Source: Lachnospiraceae bacterium
GTDB lineage: Bacteria > Bacillota > Clostridia > Lachnospirales > Lachnospiraceae
DNA length: 58,774 nt
Reading direction: 5' to 3'
Assembly (NCBI GenBank): GCA_017444015.1
Contig: JAFSXN010000028.1
Coordinates: forward strand, 1-58,774
How positions within the stretch are numbered: position 1 is the stretch's first letter; every line of letters begins with the position of its first letter. Under the pieces are notes generated by a model. The model was not told the DNA's origin and did no database searches. It saw nothing but the letters and a program-made list of their open reading frames with translations. Shown in pieces: positions 43,603-52,657 of this stretch. Made by a program: the position numbers and the translations under genes.

Positions 43603-44868
43603 ATGATCATTAAGAAATTTCAGGGAAAAACCGAGGACGAGGCGGTAGCCCAGGCTAAGAAGGAGCTGGGAAACGGCATCGTCATAATGAATGTCCGAAA
43701 TGCCAAGAAAAAGGGCTTTCTGAGCGTATTTAAGAAATCCCTGGTCGAAGTGACGGTTGCTCTGGAGGAGGAGCAGGAAAAGCCCCAGCCAAAGCCCCTT
43801 CCTAAGCCCCAGGCGGCAAGGCCCGTACAGAGCCCGCGTCAGGGACAGCAGACGTATCAGGCAAGAGCAGGGGCCGCTCCTTTAGCCCCGGGGGCAAATC
43901 CGGATATCCTTAGCGAGTCGGAGAAAAAGCAGGCGGAGGATGCCTTAAAGGAGCGGTTTAGCGGCAAGGACAGGCTGCTTGAGGAGAAGCTCGACAGTCT
44001 CCAGATGTTTATCGAAAAGCAGCTGACAAAGGAAGCCGAAGAGAGCAGACTTTCGGCAGAGACGGATATCAAGGAGCAGCTTCCGGTGCTGAAGCTGATC
44101 TATAATACGCTGATCGAAAACGAGGTCACGGAAAAGTACGCAAACGATATCATAGGCGAGGTCGGGAAGGTCGTAGATCCCTCTTCTTCGATTGATTTTG
44201 TTCTGGCTAACGTCTATCAGAAGATGGTCCTGCAGTTCGGGCAGCCAAAGACGATACTGCCTGCCAGGCAGGGGGTCAAGGTCGTTTTTTTCATCGGCCC
44301 TACAGGGGTCGGCAAGACGACGACCATTGCAAAGATCGCTTCTATATTAACGGTAGTGGACAAGAAAAAGATCGCCCTGCTCACCGCGGATACCTACCGG
44401 GTCGGAGCGGCGGAGCAGCTTCGGACCTACGCGGGGATTTTAGAGGTTCCGTTTCGGGTGATCTATACCGCCGATGAGATGGAGACGGCAGTGAGAGATT
44501 TTAAAAGCCTGGATTATATTCTGGTGGATACGGCCGGGCACTCTCATAACAATGATGAGCTGAAGAGCGGGATGAGCCAGTTTTTCAAGGTCCTTCCGGA
44601 ATCCGTCGAGAAGGATCTCTATCTGGTGCTTTCCGCTACGACAAAATACAGGGATCTGCTGAGCATAGCGGATGCCTATTCCGATTTTAAGGGCTACAAG
44701 CTGATATTTACAAAGCTGGACGAGACGTTATCCTATGGGAATCTCTTTAATCTGAAGCTAAAGACCGGAGCGGATATGTCCTATATCACCTGCGGACAGC
44801 GCGTACCGGACGATATCGCGCCCTTTTCTCCACAGACAATAGTAAAGCAGCTTCTGGGCGGAGGGTGA
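43603..44868 (+). CDS. flhF: Flagellar SRP-family GTPase FlhF
   Basis: A 421-residue protein. N-terminal B domain (IIKKFQGKTEDEAVAQAKKE), a Pro/Gln-rich linker at about 65-105, and the NG GTPase domain with G1 GPTGVGKTTTIAKIA near 233, TADTYRVGAAEQLRTYA, ILVDTAGHS and FTKLDET. FlhF sets the site and number of flagella together with FlhG. Confidence 0.95.
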   Translation: MIIKKFQGKTEDEAVAQAKKELGNGIVIMNVRNAKKKGFLSVFKKSLVEVTVALEEEQEKPQPKPLPKPQAARPVQSPRQGQQTYQARAGAAPLAPGANPDILSESEKKQAEDALKERFSGKDRLLEEKLDSLQMFIEKQLTKEAEESRLSAETDIKEQLPVLKLIYNTLIENEVTEKYANDIIGEVGKVVDPSSSIDFVLANVYQKMVLQFGQPKTILPARQGVKVVFFIGPTGVGKTTTIAKIASILTVVDKKKIALLTADTYRVGAAEQLRTYAGILEVPFRVIYTADEMETAVRDFKSLDYILVDTAGHSHNNDELKSGMSQFFKVLPESVEKDLYLVLSATTKYRDLLSIADAYSDFKGYKLIFTKLDETLSYGNLFNLKLKTGADMSYITCGQRVPDDIAPFSPQTIVKQLLGGG

Positions 44869-44869
44869 T

Positions 44870-45751
44870 ATGGATCAGGCGCAACAGTTAAGAAATATCA
44901 TAAAGAAGAGTGATCAGCCGAGACCTGTCGCCCGGGTAATCACGGTGACCAGCGGCAAGGGAGGCGTAGGGAAGAGCAACGTATCCATCAATCTCGCGGT
45001 TCAGCTCAAGAGACTGGGGAAGCGGGTGATCATCTTTGACGCGGACTTCGGTCTTGCCAATATCGAGGTGATGTTCGGGGCGGTCCCCAGGCATAACCTG
45101 AGCGATCTGATCTATCAGGGCAAGAGTATCCGTGAGATCATCACCATGGGGCCGATGGATATCGGGTTTATCTCCGGCGGTTCCGGGATTGCGGGACTTT
45201 CGAATCTCGGCAGGGATCATATCAACTATCTGGTTCAGAATCTGGCGGAACTGGATTCCCTGGCGGACGTGATCATTATAGACACGGGTGCAGGAATTGC
45301 CGACGCGGTGCTGGAGTTTTTAGTGGCAAGCGGCGAGGTACTGCTTGTTATGACACCGGAGCCGACCTCTCTTACGGATTCCTACTCGCTTTTAAAGGCG
45401 TTAAACAGACATCCGCGATACAGCAGAGAGATGACCCTGATCAAGGTGATCTCCAATAAGGTTTCCGGTCCGGAGGACGGCAGACAGCTGTTCGGAAAGC
45501 TCAACGCGGTGGTGAGCAGATATCTGAAGATCCCGATCCAGTATCTGGGCTACGTTCCGGAGGATCCGCAGCTGTTGAAGGCGATCATGCAGCAGACCCC
45601 GATCTCGATCGAAAATCCCAGGGCGAGGTCGTCGATGGCTTTTGAGGCTCTGGCACAGACGCTTACGGGAGGGGATCCGGTGGCTGCCTATCAGAAGCAC
45701 GGAATGGCCGGGTTCTTTGCCAATATGGTTCGCGGAAAAAAGTTCTCGTAA
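44870..45751 (+). CDS. flhG: MinD-like ATPase FlhG (YlxH)
   Basis: A 293-residue ParA/MinD-family ATPase with the deviant Walker A TSGKGGVGKSNVSINLA, ADFGLANIEVMFG and DVIIIDTGAGIADAV. The N-terminus (MDQAQQLRNIIKK) is the activator helix that stimulates FlhF GTPase. It starts one base after the flhF stop codon. Confidence 0.94.
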   Translation: MDQAQQLRNIIKKSDQPRPVARVITVTSGKGGVGKSNVSINLAVQLKRLGKRVIIFDADFGLANIEVMFGAVPRHNLSDLIYQGKSIREIITMGPMDIGFISGGSGIAGLSNLGRDHINYLVQNLAELDSLADVIIIDTGAGIADAVLEFLVASGEVLLVMTPEPTSLTDSYSLLKALNRHPRYSREMTLIKVISNKVSGPEDGRQLFGKLNAVVSRYLKIPIQYLGYVPEDPQLLKAIMQQTPISIENPRARSSMAFEALAQTLTGGDPVAAYQKHGMAGFFANMVRGKKFS

Positions 45752-45773
45752 AGATTTTTGAAGGGAGAAATGG

Positions 45774-46493
45774 ATGCTTTCAAAATATATCAGGGTTGGG
45801 GACAAGCTGGATATCGAAACGGTTTTACGGGCTACGAAGAGCGATTCTGAGAAGCGGCAGTACCGCAGCATGGTACAGGATATCGTTTCGGAGGATCAGT
45901 TAAAGATCTCGATGCCTATGGAGCAGGGAAAGGTCGTGCTGCTTCCCATCGACGGCGAGTATAATCTCTGTTTCTATACGAAAAACGGCTTGTACCAGTG
46001 CCTTTCGAGGGTCGTCGACCGGTTCAAGTCCGACAATATGTTCATGCTGCTTATGGAACTGACGACGGATCTTTCCAAGTACCAGAGAAGAGAGTACTAT
46101 CGTCTGAACTGCGTACTTGAGATGAAGGCCAGCAAGGTCGCCGACGAGGTCGATATGTCGCAGAATGTGGAGCAGGTCGAGATCATTGATACCGATATTA
46201 CCTTTGATAACGGGATCATGACGGATATCTCCGGCGGGGGCGCGAGGTTTATCTCAAGGACCCAGTATCCGGTAGGCTCGGAGGTGCTGTTTAAGTTCAG
46301 CCTGTTCGTCAGCGGCAAGATGAACGAGTATACGCTTCACGGAAGAGTGCTGTTCTCGCAGGAGATGCGCAACAATCCCGGAGCCTATGAGCATCGGATG
46401 CAGTTCATCCATATGATGAATGACGACCGGGAAAGCATTATCCGTTATATCTTTGAGGAAGAAAGAAAAATCAGACGCAGGGAAAAGGGTTAA
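45774..46493 (+). CDS. YcgR-like PilZ domain flagellar brake protein
   Basis: A 239-residue protein with an N-terminal YcgR-N-like domain (about 1-95) and a C-terminal PilZ domain. The c-di-GMP-binding motifs are intact: RREYYR near 104 and DISGGGARF near 151. Homologues (B. subtilis YpfA/DgrA, E. coli YcgR) slow the motor when c-di-GMP is high. The location between flhG and cheB puts c-di-GMP control into the flagellar transcript and connects in principle to the EAL protein upstream. Confidence 0.9.
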   Translation: MLSKYIRVGDKLDIETVLRATKSDSEKRQYRSMVQDIVSEDQLKISMPMEQGKVVLLPIDGEYNLCFYTKNGLYQCLSRVVDRFKSDNMFMLLMELTTDLSKYQRREYYRLNCVLEMKASKVADEVDMSQNVEQVEIIDTDITFDNGIMTDISGGGARFISRTQYPVGSEVLFKFSLFVSGKMNEYTLHGRVLFSQEMRNNPGAYEHRMQFIHMMNDDRESIIRYIFEEERKIRRREKG

Positions 46494-46499
46494 CAGAAG

Positions 46500-47705
46500 A
46501 TGAAGAAAAAAATACTGATAGTCGATGACTCTACACTCATGAGAAGAGTGTTATGTGATATAATCAATTCCGACACAAGATTCGAAGTCACGGATATGGC
46601 AAAGGACGGGCAGGAGGGTTTTAAGCTGCTGACCGCTCACAAGTACGACGCTGTCGTGCTGGATGTCTATATGCCAAAGATGACCGGACTTGAGATGCTT
46701 CGCGAGATGCAGAAGAGCAAGGTCTACGCCAACGTCCTGATGGCCAGTACGACTACGGGAGAGGGCGCAAGAGAGACCATAGAGGCTCTGGATCTCGGAG
46801 CGGTGGACTTCATCAAGAAGCCGGAGAACGTCGCGAACGCGAGAAATCAGGACTTTACGGCGCATTTTCTGGAAACGCTGTATGCGGTGACCCTTGCAAG
46901 ACCATGGCATATGCAGATGGCGGAAAGGTCCGCTGCAAAGCCTGCTACTCCGACGACGAGAACGACACCCAGACAGCACGCGAGTACCAGCTCGATCGTA
47001 AACAATACGAGAGATGCCATCGCGACCGCCCAGAACGCCAGGAAGACGGTTTCGACCTTTACGCATCAGAGAGGCGGAAGCGAGGATATCGGAAAGCTCG
47101 TGCATGATATCCCGCCGAGAGCCGGTAAGAAGATCGTAGCCATCGCAAGCTCTACCGGAGGGCCGAGAGCGCTTCAGTCGGTCATCCCGAAGCTCCCGAA
47201 GAACTTAAACGCGCCGGTGCTTCTTGTACAGCATATGCCCAAAGGCTTTACGAAGTCCCTCGCAGAGAGGCTGACAGCCCTCGGTCAGATCCCGGTCACC
47301 GAGGCGGTGGAGGGAGAGACTATCCAGAACGGTCACGTCTATATCGCCCAGGGCGGGCTGCATATGAACGCCGATCTCAAGGGCGGCGGACATTATGTGA
47401 TCCGGTATTCGGACGAACCCAGCAGAGAGGGTGTGAAGCCGTGTGCCAACTATATGTATGAGTCGCTTGCGAATTCGAAGTTCGACGAGATCGTCTGCGT
47501 CGTTCTGACCGGAATGGGAAGCGACGGTACTGCCGGGATCTTGAATCTGAAGAAAAAGAAGAATGTACGTGTGATCGCTCAGGACGAGGAGACCAGTACG
47601 GTTTACGGAATGCCGAAGGCCATAGCGCTCAGCGGCGCCGCAAACGAGGTGGTGCCTCTTGAGTCGATCGCGGAACATATTATTAAGAACGTGGGGGTTT
47701 ACTAG
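46500..47705 (+). CDS. cheB: Chemotaxis protein-glutamate methylesterase CheB
   Basis: A 401-residue protein. N-terminal receiver domain (D9/D10, phospho-acceptor D55, VLDVYMPKMTG), a Ser/Thr/Ala-rich linker (about 140-200) and the methylesterase domain with the catalytic triad motifs IASSTGGPRAL, LVQHMPKGFT and LTGMGSDGTAGI. It removes methyl groups from, and deamidates, chemoreceptors. The partner methyltransferase cheR is not in this window. Confidence 0.95.
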   Translation: MKKKILIVDDSTLMRRVLCDIINSDTRFEVTDMAKDGQEGFKLLTAHKYDAVVLDVYMPKMTGLEMLREMQKSKVYANVLMASTTTGEGARETIEALDLGAVDFIKKPENVANARNQDFTAHFLETLYAVTLARPWHMQMAERSAAKPATPTTRTTPRQHASTSSIVNNTRDAIATAQNARKTVSTFTHQRGGSEDIGKLVHDIPPRAGKKIVAIASSTGGPRALQSVIPKLPKNLNAPVLLVQHMPKGFTKSLAERLTALGQIPVTEAVEGETIQNGHVYIAQGGLHMNADLKGGGHYVIRYSDEPSREGVKPCANYMYESLANSKFDEIVCVVLTGMGSDGTAGILNLKKKKNVRVIAQDEETSTVYGMPKAIALSGAANEVVPLESIAEHIIKNVGVY

Positions 47706-47706
47706 C

Positions 47707-49863
47707 ATGGATGTTAACCAGTATTTGGAAATCTTTCTCGATGAAACAGCGGAGCATTTACAGAACCTGAGCGATCAGCTGATGATCCTTGAGAATGAGC
47801 CGGAAAACGAAGATACGATCAACGAGATCTTCCGTGCCGCTCACTCCCTGAAGGGTATGGCCGGAACCATGGGCTATAAGCGGATGCAGAACGTGACGCA
47901 CGATATGGAGAACGTCTTTACCGAGATCCGTAACGGTAAGATGAAGGTTACCTCCCGTCTGATCGATGTTCTGTTCCAGGCGCTTGACGCTCTGGAGGAA
48001 TATAAGGAAACCATCCAGGAAACCTCCGACGAAGGAACCAACGACAACCTGGCTATTATAAAGGAGCTGCAGACGATCTTAGACGAAGGCCTGGGGAAAG
48101 CGCCCGCAAAGGAAGAGGCTTCGGAGGAAGCAGCGCCCGCGGAGGGCGGAGAAAAGAGCGAAGAGGCTCCTGCCGGTGATAAGAAATGGCTTGACATCAA
48201 GCTCGGCGAAGAAGAGAAGAAGGCCTTAAGCGATGCGGACGAAAAGGGCGAATATATCTACGGCTTTACCGTATTTATCCAGGAATCCTGCGTATTGAAG
48301 GCGGCGAGAGCATTCCTTGTTTTCAAGGCTATCGAGGATATGGGCGAGATCGTAATCTCCCAGCCTACGTCCCAGGACATCGAGGATGAGAAGTTTGATT
48401 TTGATTTCAGTCTCCTGGTTACCAGCGGCGAACCCTATGAGAAGTTAGAGGAGGCGATCTTAAGCGTATCGGAGATCGACCGGGCTGTCGGCGAGAAATT
48501 GGATCTGAATACCGCTCTTTCCGCGGGTACCGGCGCGGATAAGGAGAGCGCGAAGGAAACAAAGGAAGAGGAAGCTAAGAAAGAAGAAAAGAAAGAGGAG
48601 AAGTCCGAAGAGACCAAGCCTGCGGTATCCGCCGCGCCAGCCGCTCCCGCTGCCCCTGCGGCCGGAGCTCAGCAGAACGCCAAGAAGCCCGCGGCGGCGA
48701 AGCCCGTGGTCAATCGGACCGTCCGTGTCGATATCGAAAAGCTGGATGTTCTGATGAATCTGGTCAGCGAGCTGATTATCGCGAAGAACAGTATCGTTTC
48801 CGCGGCAGGCGGCGACAACTCCGACAACGCGGCCTTAAACGAGCAGATCGGATATCTGGAGAACGTTACGACCAATCTTCACGAATCGGTTATGAAGGTT
48901 CGAATGGTCCCGATCGAGACCGTCGTCAACCGGTTCCCGAAGATGATCCGGGATCTCTCCAAGAAGTTAAATAAGAAGATCAACCTGTATATGTCCGGTG
49001 AGGATACGGAGTTAGACCGTACCGTTGTGGACGAGTTGGGCGATCCTCTGATGCATATGTTAAGAAACTCCGCGGACCACGGTCTGGAATCCGCCGAGAT
49101 CCGTGCGGAGCGCGGAAAGCCCGAGGCAGGCTCCATTTTCCTCGACGCGTATCAGGAGGGCAATAACGTTCATATCGACATCAGAGACGACGGTAACGGA
49201 ATCGATGTTGAGCGCGTCCGTCAGAAGGCGGTAGAGAGAGGCCAGATGACGCAGGAGCAGGCGGATCAGCTGACCGAGAAGGAGGTTATCGATCTCCTCT
49301 TCCAGCCCAGCTTCTCTACGGCGAAGGTGGTTACGGATGTTTCCGGAAGGGGCGTAGGACTGGATGTCGTAAAGTCAAAGATCGAGGCTCTGGGCGGCGA
49401 TGTTTCCGTTAAGACAAAGCTCGGCGAGGGTTCTACCTTCTCCGTAAGACTTCCGCTTACGCTTGCCATTATCCAGGCCCTGATGGTCGTCGTCGGCGAC
49501 GAGAAGTACGCGATCGCTCTTGGCTCGATCGATACGATCGAGAGCGTTGCGGTCAGCGATATCAAGTACGTCGAGGCCAAAGAGGTCATTACGCTGCGTG
49601 AAAATGTTATCCCGATCGTCAGACTCCGCCCGATCTTAGGCATCGAAGAGAACAAGGGCGAAAAGGATACGCTGATCGTAGTTATTATAAAGAAGGGCGA
49701 TCAGCTCGCGGGTCTTGTGGTAGATGATCTGGTAGGTCAGCTCGAGGTCGTTATCAAGTCGCTTGGCAAATATATCAACTGTTCGAGCCGGATCATTTCG
49801 GGCGCTACGATCCTTGGCGACGGCGAGGTTGCGCTGATTCTGGACGCGAATGTCTTAATATAG
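47707..49863 (+). CDS. cheA: Chemotaxis histidine kinase CheA
   Basis: A 718-residue kinase. HPt domain with phosphorylated His46 (RAAHSLKGMAG), an Ala/Glu-rich linker, P2 domain (about 175-275), a second Lys/Glu/Ala-Pro linker, dimerisation P3 (KLDVLMNLVSELIIAKNSI), ATPase P4 (MHMLRNSADHGLES, DDGNGIDVERV, SGRGVGLDVVK) and CheW-like P5. Start: ATG 47707, one base after the cheB stop codon; an upstream in-frame start would lie inside cheB. Confidence 0.96.
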   Translation: MDVNQYLEIFLDETAEHLQNLSDQLMILENEPENEDTINEIFRAAHSLKGMAGTMGYKRMQNVTHDMENVFTEIRNGKMKVTSRLIDVLFQALDALEEYKETIQETSDEGTNDNLAIIKELQTILDEGLGKAPAKEEASEEAAPAEGGEKSEEAPAGDKKWLDIKLGEEEKKALSDADEKGEYIYGFTVFIQESCVLKAARAFLVFKAIEDMGEIVISQPTSQDIEDEKFDFDFSLLVTSGEPYEKLEEAILSVSEIDRAVGEKLDLNTALSAGTGADKESAKETKEEEAKKEEKKEEKSEETKPAVSAAPAAPAAPAAGAQQNAKKPAAAKPVVNRTVRVDIEKLDVLMNLVSELIIAKNSIVSAAGGDNSDNAALNEQIGYLENVTTNLHESVMKVRMVPIETVVNRFPKMIRDLSKKLNKKINLYMSGEDTELDRTVVDELGDPLMHMLRNSADHGLESAEIRAERGKPEAGSIFLDAYQEGNNVHIDIRDDGNGIDVERVRQKAVERGQMTQEQADQLTEKEVIDLLFQPSFSTAKVVTDVSGRGVGLDVVKSKIEALGGDVSVKTKLGEGSTFSVRLPLTLAIIQALMVVVGDEKYAIALGSIDTIESVAVSDIKYVEAKEVITLRENVIPIVRLRPILGIEENKGEKDTLIVVIIKKGDQLAGLVVDDLVGQLEVVIKSLGKYINCSSRIISGATILGDGEVALILDANVLI

Positions 49864-49876
49864 GAGGAGATGGACC

Positions 49877-50353
49877 ATGGAAGATTTAATGTTAGCTGAT
49901 GGCAGCGAAAGAGCGGTAGAAACGATCCAATTTATTGTAATTAATATAGGAGACGAGCAGTACGGGATCGACATCAAATATGTCGACAACATCATCCGGA
50001 TGACGAAGATCCGGAGGGTTCCCGATGTACAGCATTATTTTGAAGGAGTGATCAATCTCCGCGGTGAGGTCGTTCCCGTTATGAGCCTTCGGAGAAAGTG
50101 CGATCTGCCTGAGGTTGAGCTTACGGACGACAGCCGGATCATCATCATCAAGTTGGAGAACAATGCTCCGGTAGGGATCATTGTAGACGCGGTTAAGGAG
50201 GTAGTGACTCTGCCGGTAGACTGCATCGGATCCCCCAATGCCAATTCTCAGAAGACACAGATCACGTATTTAAGCGGTATCGGAAAGTTTGAAAACCGGC
50301 TGATCTCACTGCTGAATCTGAACGCCGTTATCGCGGATCAGGAAGCAGTATAA
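49877..50353 (+). CDS. cheW: Chemotaxis coupling protein CheW
   Basis: A 158-residue adaptor that links chemoreceptors with CheA. A single CheW domain: VINIGDEQYGIDIKYVDNII, RVPDVQHYFEGVINLRGEVV and GIIVDAVKEVVTL are typical. A 12-residue extension precedes it. Starts 13 bases after cheA. Confidence 0.95.
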   Translation: MEDLMLADGSERAVETIQFIVINIGDEQYGIDIKYVDNIIRMTKIRRVPDVQHYFEGVINLRGEVVPVMSLRRKCDLPEVELTDDSRIIIIKLENNAPVGIIVDAVKEVVTLPVDCIGSPNANSQKTQITYLSGIGKFENRLISLLNLNAVIADQEAV

Positions 50354-50390
50354 ACAAACCCTTATTTATGCGGAAAGAGGAAAGACAGAA

Positions 50391-51002
50391 ATGGCAAAAA
50401 TAGATTTAAACAATATGGACGACACCTATTTTGACGTTCTGAAGGAAATCGGAAACATCGGCGCAGGAAATGCTACGACGGCGCTGGCGCAGGTCCTTTC
50501 CATGAAGATCGATATGAAGGTTCCCAAGGCGGAGCTTTTGGAGTTCTCCGAGGTCGGAGAGGCCATGGGCGGTGAGGATCAGGTCATGGCAGGAATCGAT
50601 CTTCTGATCGAGGGCGATGTGGAAGGGAGTATTATGTTCCTTTTGGAACTGAATTCCGCGAAGGTTCTGGTGTCTAAAGCCCTGGGAACGCCGATCCATG
50701 ACGGGGAATTCGATGAAATGGAGACCTCGACGCTTATGGAAATGGGCAATATCATTACCGGTGCCTATCTCTCGAGTCTCTCGATGCTGACCAATTTAAA
50801 GATCATTTCCTCGCCGCCGGCGATCTGCGTGGATATGGCGGGGTCGATCCTTTCCGTACCTGCCATCCAGTTCGGCGAGCTGGGAGACAAGATGCTTCTG
50901 ATCGATACGAAATTTTCAGACGATGTGCAGCTAAACGGATACTTTATCCTAGTTCCGACATTGGAATCATATGAGAAAATACTTACTTCGTTGGGGATGT
51001 AG
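50391..51002 (+). CDS. cheC: CheY-P phosphatase CheC
   Basis: A 203-residue protein with both CheC phosphatase motifs: LKEIGNIGAGNATTAL near 20 and MEMGNIITGAYLSSLS near 117, each with the catalytic acidic residue and Asn. It dephosphorylates CheY-P and is stimulated by CheD, encoded seven bases on. Confidence 0.95.
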   Translation: MAKIDLNNMDDTYFDVLKEIGNIGAGNATTALAQVLSMKIDMKVPKAELLEFSEVGEAMGGEDQVMAGIDLLIEGDVEGSIMFLLELNSAKVLVSKALGTPIHDGEFDEMETSTLMEMGNIITGAYLSSLSMLTNLKIISSPPAICVDMAGSILSVPAIQFGELGDKMLLIDTKFSDDVQLNGYFILVPTLESYEKILTSLGM

Positions 51003-51008
51003 TTACAC

Positions 51009-51494
51009 ATGGGACAGATGATAAAAGTGGGCATGGCGGATCTCAAGCTCTGTAAAGCCCCCGATAAGATCACGACCCTGGGCCTTGGCTCCTGTGTAGG
51101 GATAGCGATCCGAGATCCGCAGACAAAGGTGGGTGGTCTGGCGCATATCATGCTGCCGGACAGTACCCAGATAGCAAGTAATTCCGTCAAGGCAAAGTTT
51201 GCCGATACGGGTGTAAAAGAGCTGGTAGATCTGATGTCAAGAAACGGCGCTCTGCGTTCCCGTATGGTTGCCAAGATCGCGGGCGGCGCGAAGATGTTTG
51301 CCTTTAACAGCAAGAATGAGGCCATGGCGGTCGGAGAGAGGAACGTCGAGGCGGTAAAGAAGATCCTTGCGCAGATGAAGATACCGATTCTCGCGCAGGA
51401 TACCGGCGACAGCTACGGTCGTACCGTAGAATTCGATCCGGCGACCGGCGAATTTCTGATCAAGGCGGTAGGCAGAGGCCAGAAGGTTATCTGA
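51009..51494 (+). CDS. cheD: Chemoreceptor glutamine deamidase CheD
   Basis: A 161-residue enzyme with the catalytic Cys in TLGLGSCVGIAI and His in GGLAHIMLPD. It deamidates receptor glutamines and forms a complex with CheC. The cheC-cheD pair is typical of Firmicutes chemotaxis. Confidence 0.95.
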   Translation: MGQMIKVGMADLKLCKAPDKITTLGLGSCVGIAIRDPQTKVGGLAHIMLPDSTQIASNSVKAKFADTGVKELVDLMSRNGALRSRMVAKIAGGAKMFAFNSKNEAMAVGERNVEAVKKILAQMKIPILAQDTGDSYGRTVEFDPATGEFLIKAVGRGQKVI

Positions 51495-51498
51495 GACT

Positions 51499-51813
51499 AT
51501 GGACACACGTAAGATACCTCTGACCGTTATGCTCCTCGGAGCGCTGGTAGCCTGCGTCTTTACATTTATATACGATTATACCCTGAGTGAAATGTTAGTA
51601 GCGCTATTCATTTCACTTGTTGTATTTTTGATAATCGGCTGTATCGTCAGTGCTGTACTGCACAAGTTCGCTCCGCTTGCGGATCCGGACGGAGAGGTCA
51701 TAGAGAAGGAATCGGAGGGAGAAGAAGGCGGGAAAGGCTCTGAGGGCGACGATGAAGACGAAGGGGTCGTAGAACGGGTCGAAAACGGGGAAGCTGAAAA
51801 CATAGAGGTTTAG
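51499..51813 (+). CDS. Small two-helix membrane protein between cheD and fliA
   Basis: A 104-residue protein with two membrane helices (residues about 7-24, TVMLLGALVACVFTFIYDY, and 31-52, MLVALFISLVVFLIIGCIV) and a strongly acidic C-terminal half made mainly of Glu, Gly and Asp. It starts four bases after cheD and precedes fliA, the place where B. subtilis has ylxL, but I see no clear sequence likeness. Function unknown. Confidence 0.8.
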   Translation: MDTRKIPLTVMLLGALVACVFTFIYDYTLSEMLVALFISLVVFLIIGCIVSAVLHKFAPLADPDGEVIEKESEGEEGGKGSEGDDEDEGVVERVENGEAENIEV

Positions 51814-51862
51814 TTTCCGGGGAAAGAGGCCTTGAGATTCCGATTGAGGGAGTATTGAACGG

Positions 51863-52642
51863 ATGGATGATTCCGAAAGACAAAAGCTCTGGAGCGATTA
51901 TGCAAAGAATCCGACGAAGGAGCTGAGAGAAAATATCATATTGGAATACGCCCCGCTTGTGAAGGTCGTTGCCGGAAGACTCGCCATGTATCTGGGTTAT
52001 AACGTCGAGTATGACGATCTGGTAAGCTACGGGATCTTTGGGCTGATCGATGCCATTGATAAGTTTGATGCCGGAAAGGATGTCAAGTTTGAGACCTATG
52101 CAAGTCTTCGGATCCGGGGCTCGATCCTCGATCAGATCCGGAAGATGGACTGGATCCCGAGGACGGTCCGAAAGAAGCAGCGGGATATCGCTCAGGCGGT
52201 AAAGGAGATCGAGGCAAAGACCGGGCGGACGGCCAGTGATGAGGAGATCGCAAAGCATTTGGGGATCTCGGGAGATGAATTTGACAGCTGGCAGTCGCAG
52301 ATGAAGGTGACCAACCTTATCTCCCTCGACGAGTTTATCGATCAGGGCGGCGGTGACGCTGGCCTGAACGAGGGACCGGAGCTGTCCTCCAAATATGATA
52401 TGCCGGAGGAAGCGGTAGAGCGGGAGGAACTGAAGAAAGTGCTGACTGAGGCTCTGACGCTTTTAACGGAGAAGGAGCAGCGGGTCATTCAGCTGTATTA
52501 CTATGAGGACCTTACCTTAAAGGAGATCAGCAATATCCTCGAGGTTTCCGAATCCAGGATATCCCAGCTGCATACCAAGGCTCTTCAGAAGATGAGGGGC
52601 AAGATGGGCGCGTACATGGGGATCATTGCTGGAGCTATGTGA
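51863..52642 (+). CDS. fliA: RNA polymerase sigma factor for flagellar genes (SigD/FliA)
   Basis: A 259-residue sigma-28 factor. Region 2 (YAPLVKVVAGRLAMYLG, then YDDLVSYGIFGLIDAIDKFD and FETYASLRIRGSILDQIRK), region 3 (TGRTASDEEIAKHLGIS) and region 4 helix-turn-helix (LTLKEISNILEVSESRISQ). It drives late flagellar genes. The SigD-type promoter before fliK lies in the same cluster, so positive feedback is likely. No flgM anti-sigma gene is present here. Confidence 0.96.
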   Translation: MDDSERQKLWSDYAKNPTKELRENIILEYAPLVKVVAGRLAMYLGYNVEYDDLVSYGIFGLIDAIDKFDAGKDVKFETYASLRIRGSILDQIRKMDWIPRTVRKKQRDIAQAVKEIEAKTGRTASDEEIAKHLGISGDEFDSWQSQMKVTNLISLDEFIDQGGGDAGLNEGPELSSKYDMPEEAVEREELKKVLTEALTLLTEKEQRVIQLYYYEDLTLKEISNILEVSESRISQLHTKALQKMRGKMGAYMGIIAGAM

Positions 52643-52657
52643 TCAGGGAGGTTTGTT